Origin: Lachnospiraceae bacterium
Lineage (GTDB): Bacteria; Bacillota; Clostridia; Lachnospirales; Lachnospiraceae
Assembly (NCBI GenBank): GCA_022510615.1
Contig: JAFLTC010000007.1
Location: 17,039 to 58,887, forward strand
DNA length: 41,849 bases
Reading direction: 5' to 3'
In this document: one piece after another, positions 15,828 through 24,386 of the stretch
Layout of the letters: every line of letters starts with the position of its first letter
How positions within the stretch are numbered: the first letter of the stretch is position 1
Made by a program: the position numbers and the translations under genes
The notes under the pieces: model-generated
Databases searched by the model: none
What the model saw: only the letters and a program-made list of their open reading frames with translations
What the model was told of the DNA's origin: nothing

Positions 15828-18038
15828 ATGCAATCCACAGTATCCAACAGAAAGATAGTCATATTCATATCCCTTTTTCTGTTTCTATTTCTTTCCTGTG
15901 CTGGAATTTTACCAGCCCGTTCATCGAAAGCGGCAAGTAGTGTGAAAATCCGTTACAACGGAAAGACTTATAAAAATAAAAGCAAGAAAAGAACGGTAAA
16001 ATATAATTCGAAAACGGTTTCTAAAAAATCATATAAGGCTCTGATCATAAAAAAATCCTACATGGTGCCTTATAGTCATGTATTTAAAAAGGGTGTAAAT
16101 GCGAAATGCAGCTATTCTAAAAAGAATAAAACCCTTACAATTTCCAAAAACCAGGTTACTATTACAATGAAATTAGGAGAAAAAACAGCCACGGTAAACG
16201 GGAAAAAGGTAAAACTAAAAACGGCTCCGTTGTCTGTCCGATATGTCTCCCAAAAAAAGACAATGATTTTTGTGCCGGTTTCTTTTGTGGCAGAAAACCT
16301 GCACTTATCCTATAAAAAGTCAGGCTCCCATATATATATTGAAGATCCGTTGCAAATCAGCTATGATGGACAGACTGCATATTACACGGGGGTACAGGGA
16401 ACGATTTATTATAATCACAAAAATTATAAACTGTCTTCCATGCCGGTGATAAAGTTATCCGGAAATATGTATATGCCGGCAGAAGAAACGATGGATAACA
16501 TTTTGAATCTGGAATATGATTATAATGCTTCCAGTGGAAAGATTACGGTAACCAATGAGGATCTTGATATTGAGCTTGTCTGTTATGTAAATTCCACACA
16601 GGCACTCCTGAATTCTAAAAGGGTGACGTTAAATGCACCGGTAAAAATAATTAAAGATGTCAAAAAGAACAAAAATGTTGTATGCTTTCCGGCATCCCAG
16701 ACTTTGAAGCAATTGAATTATATCCGTTCATGGAATAAAAAGAATGAGTATTATTCCATACAGTCAAAATCGTTTTTCGACTGGCAGAAAACGCTGACAG
16801 GTTCTCAGGAATCTGATACGGATACCAATCATATTTATGCCGTAAATGCTTCCTATTCGGAAATAAATGGAATAGGTTCGATTAATTTTAAAATTACCGG
16901 CTCATTATCTGAAATTATGAAGACCTTGACAGTAAAACGCTCTAGTAACACTATTACAATTACTATACCAAAATCCAAATATTTGCTTAATAAACATTCT
17001 TTTAGCAATTTTGGGGAGATTATAGAGAAATATGATGCTACTGACAATAATGATATGGTTACTATTACACTAACCTGCAGCGGTGTGGCAGATTATTCCT
17101 ATATTGTACAAAATAAAATGCTGGAATTAAATGTCTTATATACTTATAGCAACAGTTCCGGCAGCGTAACGGAGTATTCTCTGTCTATTCCTAAGCCGGC
17201 AAATACAACCATTGCCAATGTTTCAAATCAGGATTTGTATGCAAGTAAAAAATTCCAGATTATAATACAGGGAAACCATGTTAACTTTTTGAAAGCAAAT
17301 CCGATTGTTATTAGTAACAATTCAGTAAAAAAGGTGGCGGTGAGTCTAAGTGGTATGAATACAGTAATAACCGTTACCACATCCTCTCTGAGAGGATATA
17401 AGATTTATGAACGGGGCAATAACTTTGTCGTATCCATGGGCGCCCCGAAAAACATTTATCGTTCCATTGTTGTACTGGATGCAGGACATGGTGGATTTGA
17501 CCCCGGAGCCCAGCATAAAAAGACCGATGAGAAAGATTTGACCCATAAGATAATTTATACGCTAATGAAGTCCTATTTTTCCTCTAATGCACCAGATATT
17601 AAGGTGTACTGGACAAGAAGCAGTGATGTGTATGTAACTCTGGCCAATCGAGCAGCTTTTGCAAAAAGTGTAGGAGCCGATGCTTTTATCAGCCTGCATA
17701 TGAATTCGGCATCATCTTCATCAGCAAATGGTACAGAAGTATATTATTCCGTTTCGAATAACGGAAAAGGCTTTGGGGGCATTACCAGTAAAAAGATGGC
17801 CACCTTATTTAAAAATCGTTTAATTAATGATCTTAAAACAAAAAACAGGGGTGTAAAAACGGCAGGATATTATGTATTAAAGCATAATACGGTGCCTGCG
17901 ATACTAATTGAACTTGGCTTTCTTTCGGGAAGCAGTGATTATTCTAAGCTGACCAGCGCTTCCTTCCAGAAAAAGGCAGCAAAATCGATTTATGACGGAA
18001 TTGTTTCTATGTTTTCCACCTATCAAACCGGACGATAG
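15828..18038 (+). CDS. Secreted N-acetylmuramoyl-L-alanine amidase with beta-rich N-terminal repeats
   Basis: Cleaves the bond between MurNAc and the stem peptide of peptidoglycan, outside the membrane. A signal peptide (about 8-26, likely cut after SKA) leads to three copper-amine-oxidase-N-like modules (about 40-300; VPVSFVAENLHL and MPAEETMDNIL are typical pieces). An AMIN-like beta domain (about 330-500) follows, then the Amidase_3 domain (about 545-735). Zinc and catalytic residues are visible: VLDAGHGGFDPG, EKDLTH, ISLHMNSA and LIELGFLS. I place the start at ATG 15828 (736 residues), with AGGAG 12 bases before; ATG 15816 would leave no spacing. A role in daughter-cell separation or wall remodelling is likely but unproven. 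Confidence 0.88.
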   Translation: MQSTVSNRKIVIFISLFLFLFLSCAGILPARSSKAASSVKIRYNGKTYKNKSKKRTVKYNSKTVSKKSYKALIIKKSYMVPYSHVFKKGVNAKCSYSKKNKTLTISKNQVTITMKLGEKTATVNGKKVKLKTAPLSVRYVSQKKTMIFVPVSFVAENLHLSYKKSGSHIYIEDPLQISYDGQTAYYTGVQGTIYYNHKNYKLSSMPVIKLSGNMYMPAEETMDNILNLEYDYNASSGKITVTNEDLDIELVCYVNSTQALLNSKRVTLNAPVKIIKDVKKNKNVVCFPASQTLKQLNYIRSWNKKNEYYSIQSKSFFDWQKTLTGSQESDTDTNHIYAVNASYSEINGIGSINFKITGSLSEIMKTLTVKRSSNTITITIPKSKYLLNKHSFSNFGEIIEKYDATDNNDMVTITLTCSGVADYSYIVQNKMLELNVLYTYSNSSGSVTEYSLSIPKPANTTIANVSNQDLYASKKFQIIIQGNHVNFLKANPIVISNNSVKKVAVSLSGMNTVITVTTSSLRGYKIYERGNNFVVSMGAPKNIYRSIVVLDAGHGGFDPGAQHKKTDEKDLTHKIIYTLMKSYFSSNAPDIKVYWTRSSDVYVTLANRAAFAKSVGADAFISLHMNSASSSSANGTEVYYSVSNNGKGFGGITSKKMATLFKNRLINDLKTKNRGVKTAGYYVLKHNTVPAILIELGFLSGSSDYSKLTSASFQKKAAKSIYDGIVSMFSTYQTGR

Positions 18039-18074
18039 GGCGTAATATGGAGTGGAAAGCTTGTATTTTTCGAT

Positions 18075-19142
18075 TTAAGCGTCTGTTTTACGAAGAGATA
18101 CAGCAGAGGCGGCGCGGCGCTTCCGGTCCTCTTCAAGGGCCGCATAATGCTTTCTGGTAGTATTTACATCGTTATGGCCAAGAACTTCTGCCACCAGATA
18201 AATATCACCGGTTTCCCGATATAAACTGGTACCGTAGGTACTGCGTAGCTTATGTGGGGTAATATGCTTAATGGTAGTGACGTGTTTGGCGCAGTCAGAA
18301 ACGAGATTTTCTACTGCCTGAACACACATCCGGCGCTTTTGTACCGAAAGAAATAGTGCATGCTCATGACCGTCCTTGGCTGTGATTTGCTTTCTCTCGG
18401 CAAAATAATCATAAAGTGCTTCACTTACCTCATCTCCAAAGTAAACAAAGTCCTCCTTGCCACCTTTTCGTATAATCTTAATCCGGTTATTTTTAAAATC
18501 CAAATCCTCTAGATCCAGTCCGACACATTCGGATACACGAATGCCTGTTCCCAGTAGAAGAGTGAAAAGTGCCAGATTTCTCGTCTTATTTTTTTCAAAA
18601 TAGACCTTTTTCATCCCGGTCATTTCATCGCCGCCGTGTTCCACATAATCTAAAAGATTTGCTACCTCATCATAGTCCAGACGGACAATTTCACGTTTAT
18701 GCAGCTTTGGCATATCAACAATTACGGTAGGATTATTCTGAATCAGTTCACGTTTATAATAATAATTAAAAAAACTTCGTAAAGCAGCCAGCTTACGATG
18801 AAGCCCCCGTTCATTATTTGTGTGGGTAACGCCGTCAGCATCGGTATAATATTTCAAATATTCCAAATATTCCTCAATATCTACCGGTTGGAGCCGCTCT
18901 AAATCTGTCAGCTTAATTGCCGTTATCTCCTTCATTTTTTGAAAATAAGGATTGGTATCACATAAGAAATGAAAAAACAAACGAATGTCGTACACATAAG
19001 ATATTCGCGTTTTTGCAGAAGTATTTGGCTCTATAGCACGGAAATAATCCTTTGTAAAGTTTGGCAGGGTGGCCAAAACACTACGCAATTTCAACGTATT
19101 TTCACGGTTTACCTGCTCATGATATGTCAGCTTTTTATCCAT
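18075..19142 (-). CDS. Tyrosine recombinase, XerC/XerD type
   Basis: Site-specific recombinase of 355 residues. An N-terminal SAM-like core-binding domain (about 28-130) precedes the catalytic domain (about 155-340). The full catalytic set is present: Arg202 in GTGIRVSE, a lysine in RKGGK (226-229), HKLR (His297, Arg300), His323 in LGHNDVN and the nucleophile Tyr333 in KHYAAL. It is thus probably active. No phage, transposon or attachment-site pair is evident around it, so a housekeeping or local inversion role is as likely as mobility. It converges on the amidase gene 36 bases away. AAGGGGGCG precedes its ATG. Confidence 0.88.
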   Translation of the reverse strand: MDKKLTYHEQVNRENTLKLRSVLATLPNFTKDYFRAIEPNTSAKTRISYVYDIRLFFHFLCDTNPYFQKMKEITAIKLTDLERLQPVDIEEYLEYLKYYTDADGVTHTNNERGLHRKLAALRSFFNYYYKRELIQNNPTVIVDMPKLHKREIVRLDYDEVANLLDYVEHGGDEMTGMKKVYFEKNKTRNLALFTLLLGTGIRVSECVGLDLEDLDFKNNRIKIIRKGGKEDFVYFGDEVSEALYDYFAERKQITAKDGHEHALFLSVQKRRMCVQAVENLVSDCAKHVTTIKHITPHKLRSTYGTSLYRETGDIYLVAEVLGHNDVNTTRKHYAALEEDRKRRAASAVSLRKTDA

Positions 19143-19240
19143 ATAAACGCCCCCTTATTAAGCTAATTATAGCATATTGGGCAAAAAGATGCAACTCTTT
19201 TTGAAAAACTGGAGTTTGTCCAAGAGAGTTATACATATAA

Positions 19241-19267
19241 AGAGTGGCTCATGCCACTCTATTTTTT
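19241..19267. terminator. Hairpin terminator between blaI-like and recombinase genes
   Basis: AGAGTGGC (19241-19248) and GCCACTCT (19253-19260) close a 4-base loop. The T-run (19262-19267) follows on the + strand; on the - strand the tail is a weaker TTTAT. It lies just after the blaI-like stop and probably ends that transcript despite the weaker tail. Confidence 0.6.
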
Positions 19268-19312
19268 ATCAATTATATTTTATAGTCCTCTATGGTTTCC
19301 CCCTTTTCATCC

Positions 19313-19690
19313 TTATACCTGGCGATTTAAGACCCGCTGAAGCTCAATTACTTCCTCTGTTGTCAGCTTACAGTTCCCCAGGTATTCTGTAATAAAGGTT
19401 GTAAGGGAACCATTAAACATTTTCATTAATAAAGCATTAGTTTCAATGTCTTGAACTTCCTTTTTAGTTACCATTGCCCGACATAAAAATCCTGGATCCT
19501 CACGGGAAATTGCTCCCTTATCAATCAATCGCTTAATTACTGTATAGGTAGTATTTTTTTCCCATCCGATATATTCCTTAATAATTTTTGAAATATCCTT
19601 TGCAGCAAGGACCTTATTTGACCATAACAATTCCATGACGTTTAATTCGCCTTCATGCAACCGCATTTCTTTTGATGTTGCTTTGCTCAT
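19313..19690 (-). CDS. BlaI/MecI/CopY family transcriptional repressor (orphan)
   Basis: 125 residues. The N-terminal winged helix (about 12-75, LHEGELNVMELLW ... TTYTVIKRLIDKGAISRE) is the DNA-binding part of BlaI and MecI. The C-terminal helical dimerisation tail (about 80-125) follows. In beta-lactam systems the partner BlaR1/MecR1 cleaves the repressor; in copper systems CopY binds metal through a Cys motif, absent here. No BlaR1, beta-lactamase or copper gene is adjacent, so the signal is unknown. AAGGAGG precedes the ATG. Three dyads in the upstream gap match the half-site style of this family, indicating autoregulation. Confidence 0.88.
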   Translation of the reverse strand: MSKATSKEMRLHEGELNVMELLWSNKVLAAKDISKIIKEYIGWEKNTTYTVIKRLIDKGAISREDPGFLCRAMVTKKEVQDIETNALLMKMFNGSLTTFITEYLGNCKLTTEEVIELQRVLNRQV

Positions 19691-19725
19691 ATAATCGGCC
19701 CTCCTTGCTACTTAATATCGTGTAT

Positions 19726-19826
19726 TCTACTTATGTAGATTATTTTATCTACTGATGTAGTCTAATTACTTGATTTTTTTCTACTCCTGTTGTCAAATGA
19801 AGTAACTCTATACTACACCTATAGTA
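19726..19826 (-). promoter_or_regulatory. Promoter region of blaI-like gene with three dyad operators
   Basis: Dyads: TCTAC-TTAT-GTAGA (19726-19739), TCTAC-TGAT-GTAGT (19748-19761) and TACTA-CACCTA-TAGTA (19811-19826). All share the CTAC/GTAG halves of BlaI/MecI operators. On the - strand TTGACA (19839-19834) and TAGTAT (19815-19810), 18 bp apart, form a candidate promoter overlapping the third dyad. Confidence 0.65.
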
Positions 19827-19871
19827 GCCTAATTGTCAAGCAATTTTCATAAATTTTTCCTCTTTTTTTCC

Positions 19872-20804
19872 CTATTTTTCGAGGTTTTTCAACACATCCA
19901 CAAAATATTGAGGTAATGGAGCTTCCACTTCTATATATTGATTTTTTACAGGATGCTGAAATCCAATAATTCGTGCATGCAATGTCTGTCCTTGTAAACT
20001 GAAAAACTGTTTTGGAGGTTTGGGACCATACACCGTATCTCCTAACAGTGGGTGTTGAATATACGACATATGAACACGAATCTGATGAGTACGTCCGGTT
20101 TCCAGCCGGCACTCAATATGATTAAACTGCCGGTTCAAATGACTTAGTACCCGGTAATGCGTAACTGCTCTCCTGCCATTTCCATCCGGTAATGCCGCCA
20201 TTTTCTTCCTGTCAACAGGATGTCTTCCGATAGAACAGTCAATCCTACCCTCTTCTTCAGAAAAATTGTGATATACGACAGCCTCATATTTTCTTGTAAT
20301 GCTGTGATCACTGAGTTGTTCTGCCAGTGACTGATGGGCCTGATTTGTTTTGCATACGACAAGTGCTCCTGTCGTATCCTTATCAATTCGGTGTACAATA
20401 CCGGGACGAAGGACACCGTTGATGCCGGACAGCTTATCTCCACAATGGTATAGCAGCCCATTTACCAGTGTATGGCTCATATGTCCCGCCGCCGGATGCA
20501 CCACCATCCCTTTTGGCTTATTCACTACTAAAAGCGCTTCATCTTCATATAAAATATCCAGATCCAGGTTTTCCGGTAGTATCTCCGGTTTTTCCGGTTC
20601 CGGAACATAAACCGTTATTCGGTCATCAAGATGAACGGGAACTTTAGCCTTTACGTTAAAGTTCCCGTTATACTTTATGTTACTATTTTTTATCAGTTTT
20701 TGTACATAGGCCCTGGAAAAGGTCATCACCTCTGCCAGATAAGAATCTAAACGGATGCCTTCATATTCATCCGTTACGGTAAACTCTAGGACTTCTTTTT
20801 CCAT
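19872..20804 (-). CDS. rluD: RluA/RluD-family 23S rRNA pseudouridine synthase
   Basis: 310 residues. An S4 domain (about 15-75) precedes the synthase domain. The catalytic motif is PGIVHRIDKDTTGALVV, with the catalytic Asp after HRI; RLETGRTHQIRVH and HPLLGDTVYG are further family motifs. RluD modifies helix 69 of 23S rRNA, but Firmicutes carry several RluD-like paralogues, so the exact target is not certain. The ATG (20804) lies inside the lspA 3' end with a 19-bp overlap, a layout common in Firmicutes and suggesting coupled translation. It is the last gene of the division operon. Confidence 0.88.
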   Translation of the reverse strand: MEKEVLEFTVTDEYEGIRLDSYLAEVMTFSRAYVQKLIKNSNIKYNGNFNVKAKVPVHLDDRITVYVPEPEKPEILPENLDLDILYEDEALLVVNKPKGMVVHPAAGHMSHTLVNGLLYHCGDKLSGINGVLRPGIVHRIDKDTTGALVVCKTNQAHQSLAEQLSDHSITRKYEAVVYHNFSEEEGRIDCSIGRHPVDRKKMAALPDGNGRRAVTHYRVLSHLNRQFNHIECRLETGRTHQIRVHMSYIQHPLLGDTVYGPKPPKQFFSLQGQTLHARIIGFQHPVKNQYIEVEAPLPQYFVDVLKNLEK

Positions 20805-21286
20805 AAAAAATCTTCATCCTTATAGCGAAATAATAAACAATACAAAAGCAAAAAAGCAGCAATACACACGAAGCAGTCCGCAACGTTAAATACCGGAAAA
20901 TTGATCCATTTAAAATAGATAAAATCCACTACATAGTGCCAGACAGCACGGTCAATAAAGTTGCCGACAGCTCCCGCCGATAGTACTATCAAAGAAAAAC
21001 GAAGCAACAAATATTTTCTCTCAAAAGGAATTCTGGCATAAAAGATAACCATAACAAAAATTACGATTAGCGTTATGATGAAAAACAACCAGAAAGCGTT
21101 TTGAAAAAGGCCCCAGGCAGCACCCCGGTTTTCCAGATAATGAAGTGATAATACATCCGGAATCAGTTCTATATCACCTTTTATTAAATGGATAGTCGCC
21201 AGTTTTTTCGTAATACGGTCCGCTGCTACCAATACAATAAATAGTGCAGAATACACGATATTTGTAATAAAAACTTTACGATTCAT
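20786..21286 (-). CDS. lspA: Lipoprotein signal peptidase (signal peptidase II)
   Basis: Membrane aspartyl protease that cuts prolipoproteins before the lipidated cysteine. Four membrane spans are visible (about 8-22, 60-80, 90-112, 135-155). The catalytic aspartates lie in GNFIDR and in FNVADCFV, and the NRGAAWGLF motif is conserved. At 166 residues it is normal. Its ATG shares one base with the divIVA stop codon (TAATG), so the two are translationally coupled. Confidence 0.96.
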   Translation of the reverse strand: MNRKVFITNIVYSALFIVLVAADRITKKLATIHLIKGDIELIPDVLSLHYLENRGAAWGLFQNAFWLFFIITLIVIFVMVIFYARIPFERKYLLLRFSLIVLSAGAVGNFIDRAVWHYVVDFIYFKWINFPVFNVADCFVCIAAFLLLYCLLFRYKDEDFLWKKKS

Positions 21287-22359
21287 TAAAAATCATCAAC
21301 AGAACCGAGGAATTCAAAGGGATCCTCTTCCTGTCCTTTCTTTTTCTTCTTTTTACTGCTCATATTCATACTCTGCAAAAGAGAATCCAGTGTAGGAGCA
21401 TCTTTACTCTTTTCCGAAACAGGCTCTAAAACTTCTGTTTCTTGTGTTTTTACTTCTTTCAGCTCAATATCCAATGGTTCAGAGGGGGTAGCATTTACCG
21501 GTTCAATTACCGTTGCATCCTTTACCTCTTTTGGTTCAGCATTGACTGGTTTCTGAATATTATTCTCCTCTTCTTCTTTTACCTTCTCAATGGAATCTCT
21601 TAAATCAATGGTATCTGCCGTTAAGATAGAAGCAGTCTCCTCATCGTCAATAATTTCGTTCTTCTTCCCTCTCTCTTTCTTGATGTCCGGTAATACCATT
21701 GTTTTATCCAGATTTTCGACTTCCCCTGTCACCACGTCATTTTCGAATACTAGTTCTTCGGATACATCGTGGACGTTATTTTCCGTCTCTACAGAAACGG
21801 ACGCAACGGTGTCATTTTCCATATCCGTATTTATTTTCATATCCATATCTTCCTCAGCTACCGGTGGCAACGAATGACTGGCATACTGCAGAGATTCTAA
21901 CTCCGGAGAATTTACATCAAAGGAGTCACTGGTGATTAATTCAAGCTGTGCTGTTGCCACTTGTTTTAACTGCAACTTATACTGATTGAACTGCTGCATC
22001 AGATAAAGGCACTTATCCTTTACTTTTTCATATTCCTGCTCTGCTTCTGAAATAATTTTAGAAGCTTTGGAATTTGCCTCCTTTTCAATCGCCTCTGCCT
22101 TTAGTACAGCAGCATCCTTTGTCTCCTTAGAGGTCTTTTCCGCTAACACTAATGCCTTTTGCATAGTGGACTCAATGGAGCGGTAATACTGTATTCCGTC
22201 ACTTAATGTTTTAATTTTTTTCTGCAATTCCTGATTTTCATTAAATAATGCCTTATAATTTTCAAATACCAGTTCCAGGTATTCGTCCATTTCCGCTTTT
22301 TCGTACTTACGTTTCTTTGTTACTACCTTTTTACTCTGTAAATCTAATGGTGATAACAT
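21286..22359 (-). CDS. divIVA: DivIVA-family protein with long acidic tail
   Basis: Coiled-coil protein that binds curved membrane at poles and septa and recruits division or growth factors. The N-terminus (LSPLDLQSKKVVTKKRKYEKAEMDEYLELV) matches the membrane-binding domain, though the usual F...GYd segment is diverged to KRKYEKAEM. A long coiled coil follows (about 35-165). Residues about 190-330 are acidic, low-complexity and probably disordered, and the end is basic then acidic (SSKKKKKKGQEEDPFEFLG). Total 357 residues, about twice Bacillus DivIVA. I start at ATG 22359, with GGGAGG 8 bases upstream; an upstream in-frame start is inside ylmH and lacks support. Confidence 0.87.
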   Translation of the reverse strand: MLSPLDLQSKKVVTKKRKYEKAEMDEYLELVFENYKALFNENQELQKKIKTLSDGIQYYRSIESTMQKALVLAEKTSKETKDAAVLKAEAIEKEANSKASKIISEAEQEYEKVKDKCLYLMQQFNQYKLQLKQVATAQLELITSDSFDVNSPELESLQYASHSLPPVAEEDMDMKINTDMENDTVASVSVETENNVHDVSEELVFENDVVTGEVENLDKTMVLPDIKKERGKKNEIIDDEETASILTADTIDLRDSIEKVKEEEENNIQKPVNAEPKEVKDATVIEPVNATPSEPLDIELKEVKTQETEVLEPVSEKSKDAPTLDSLLQSMNMSSKKKKKKGQEEDPFEFLGSVDDF

Positions 22360-22372
22360 CGAGATTCCTCCC

Positions 22373-23140
22373 TTAAATGTATTTATATATATTAATTTTT
22401 TGCTTTCCTTTTTTTGTAATAGAATCCGGTGGAATATCCAAACGGTATTTGCCATACCCACGGATGCTGATAATCATATCCTGCTTGCAGCTAAAGCTGA
22501 CAGAAGTATGCTCCTCGTGTCCGGCAACGACACTTCCCTGGGTGATTAATTCGACTGCTCTTTTTCTGGCTGATCCAATCATGGCCGCCACTACATTATC
22601 CAGACGCAGAGAAGCTACTGTACGCTGTATCTTTTCATATTCCTGCGGTGGGATATCGGCCGCGTTTTCTAAGATTTCACAATCAATCGGCGTGTGCTTA
22701 ACCATAACAAAATTATCCAAAATAAAGGAAACAAAATCCCCTTTGCAAAAAATAAATGCAGCCTGGTCACGGAGACGTATATCGCCAATCATCGACCGCT
22801 CAATTCCCAGGTTTAAAATCGCTCCCAGATAATCACGATGAGTCAGACTCTGGGCATATTTGTCGTTTCTAACCTGTGCCCGAATACAGACAATGGGAAA
22901 CATGGATAGACTATCCTCCATAAAATCTTCTGGGAAAAAACCTCCCATCATACGGCTGCAGTCTTCATGTCCCCCGAAACAAATAGCTGTGACTCCGGAA
23001 AATTGACCTTTACTCTTATTCAGAATCGCATATTCTTTTGTTGTCATAAAATCCGTAAATACCGGATAATTCTCCTGGTAAGCACGGTTTGCCAAATCAA
23101 GCAGATGTTTTTTAAAAAACTGTTCTTTCTTTTCCGTCAT
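22373..23140 (-). CDS. ylmH: YlmH, S4-domain RNA-binding protein
   Basis: 255 residues. The N-terminal half (about 10-165) is the YlmH-specific region (GVTAICFGGHEDCSRMMGGFFP; LTHRDYLGAILNLGIERSMIGDI). The C-terminal third is an S4 RNA-binding fold (about 175-245, ITQGSVVAGHEEHTSVSFSCKQDMIISIRGYGKYRL). YlmH binds ribosomal RNA; recent work in Bacillus ties it to the elongation step of ribosome quality control together with RqcH. Its place between sepF and divIVA is the standard Firmicute order. It lies 6 bases after sepF and 13 before divIVA. Confidence 0.93.
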   Translation of the reverse strand: MTEKKEQFFKKHLLDLANRAYQENYPVFTDFMTTKEYAILNKSKGQFSGVTAICFGGHEDCSRMMGGFFPEDFMEDSLSMFPIVCIRAQVRNDKYAQSLTHRDYLGAILNLGIERSMIGDIRLRDQAAFIFCKGDFVSFILDNFVMVKHTPIDCEILENAADIPPQEYEKIQRTVASLRLDNVVAAMIGSARKRAVELITQGSVVAGHEEHTSVSFSCKQDMIISIRGYGKYRLDIPPDSITKKGKQKINIYKYI

Positions 23141-23146
23141 AGTGGA

Positions 23147-23653
23147 TTAAAATTCACGGTTAATAGTGGGCATAGTAGCCGTATTTCCGTCAATGGTAAG
23201 AGAATCTCCACTGATATCAACATTTTCCGGCGAGAAAATGAAAATATATTTGGAAATCTGGTGATATTTACCATTAATAGCATAAATACAACCGGAAATA
23301 AAATCCATAATCCGCTGAGCATCATCTGGATCAAAGCCCTCCAGATTTACCACTACCGGTTGTCCGGCAAGAAGCATATTACAGATTTCCTGAGAGTCCT
23401 CAAAGCTGGTTGGTTTGATAATATTAACTTCCATCATACTGCGGTTCATGGAAACAACCTTTGGCTTTGTGCCAAGGAAACCACTTCTTTGCTTTGGCTC
23501 TTCCTCGTACTCGTCAACCGGGCGAGGGCGAGACGTTTTACGGCGAGGCGGTTCACTCTTCTCCTCATAAGTTTCCTCAAATCCGTTATCGTCATAATCG
23601 TCGTCAAGATCTTCGTCTAATTTAAAGAAATTCAAAATTGAATTTAAGCCCAT
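23147..23653 (-). CDS. sepF: Cell division protein SepF
   Basis: Membrane anchor and bundler of FtsZ at the septum. The first residues (MGLNSILNFFKL) form the amphipathic membrane-targeting helix. Residues about 12-60 are an acidic then basic linker. The C-terminal core (about 65-155, VNIIKPTSFEDSQEICNMLLAGQPVVVNLEG and RIMDFISGCIYAINGKYHQIS) is the dimerising, FtsZ-binding domain. Length is 168 residues. It is in the ylm cluster, upstream of ylmH and downstream of yggS. Confidence 0.96.
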   Translation of the reverse strand: MGLNSILNFFKLDEDLDDDYDDNGFEETYEEKSEPPRRKTSRPRPVDEYEEEPKQRSGFLGTKPKVVSMNRSMMEVNIIKPTSFEDSQEICNMLLAGQPVVVNLEGFDPDDAQRIMDFISGCIYAINGKYHQISKYIFIFSPENVDISGDSLTIDGNTATMPTINREF

Positions 23654-23667
23654 AGTCTCGATCCTTT

Positions 23668-24357
23668 CTATATGTATTGTCGGCTTCCGAAAATGCCGGT
23701 TCCCACACGGACATAAGTAGCACCCTCTTCGATTGCCACTTCATAGTCGCCGGTCATTCCCATGGAAAGCTCATTCATACTAATATTATCAATGTTTTTA
23801 CTGTTAATGTCAACTAGTAATTTGTGCAAATTGCGGAAATGAATGCGATTATCCTCTGGATTTTCTACAAAAGGGGCAATTGTCATTAAGCCCCGGACCA
23901 AAACATTGGGAAATGTCGCAATTTCCCGCAGGGCATCCTCCGTTTCCTCCGGCATGAACCCAAATTTCGATTCCTCCTTTGCCATATTCACTTCAATGAG
24001 AATATCGGCTGTCAGATTCTGTTTTTCAAAATCATTTTGTATCTGATTGGCCAGACGGAGTGAATCCACAGAATGTATTCGTTCCACTTTCCCGACAATC
24101 TGCTTTACTTTATTGCGTTGTAAATGTCCAATCAGATGCCAGTTTAGCGGTTCTGTCAATATCTGCTGTTTCTTCGTCAGCTCCTGAACCTTATTTTCGC
24201 CAAAGGTAACAATTCCCGCCGACATTGCCTCCTGCATCATTTCCACCGGCTTTGTCTTGCTGACAGCAATCAGAGTGACCTCATCTCTCCCTCTGCCGGC
24301 CCGTGCACAGGCGGCCTCTATTTTTTCTTCTACTGCTTTTAAATTTTCTGTTACCAT
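23668..24357 (-). CDS. yggS: PLP homeostasis protein YggS/YlmE
   Basis: Binds pyridoxal phosphate without known catalysis and balances free PLP and amino-acid pools. The PLP lysine is Lys34 in LIAVSKTKP. TFGENKVQEL, WHLIGHLQRNKVK and the C-terminal LSMGMTGDYEVAIEEGATYVRVGTGIFG are conserved. I use ATG 24357, since AGGTGA stands 8 bases upstream, giving 229 residues; ATG 24375 would add six residues but lacks a ribosome site. It is cotranscribed with sepF, its usual partner. Confidence 0.93.
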   Translation of the reverse strand: MVTENLKAVEEKIEAACARAGRGRDEVTLIAVSKTKPVEMMQEAMSAGIVTFGENKVQELTKKQQILTEPLNWHLIGHLQRNKVKQIVGKVERIHSVDSLRLANQIQNDFEKQNLTADILIEVNMAKEESKFGFMPEETEDALREIATFPNVLVRGLMTIAPFVENPEDNRIHFRNLHKLLVDINSKNIDNISMNELSMGMTGDYEVAIEEGATYVRVGTGIFGSRQYI

Positions 24358-24386
24358 ATTCGTATCACCTGCCATGTATAAAAATT

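Noticed and set aside
15828-15920. Lipoprotein signal in the amidase (Cys in FLSCAG)
   Set aside because: The residues before the Cys do not fit the lipobox well, and a standard signal peptidase I site (SKA) follows.
18075-19142. Recombinase as the edge of a prophage or integrative element
   Set aside because: Neighbouring genes are core chromosomal ones on both sides and no phage genes or flanking direct repeats were seen.
21590-21877. Antisense open frame opposite the DivIVA acidic tail
   Set aside because: It is a by-product of Glu/Asp/Val-rich codons; no ribosome site or recognisable protein features.
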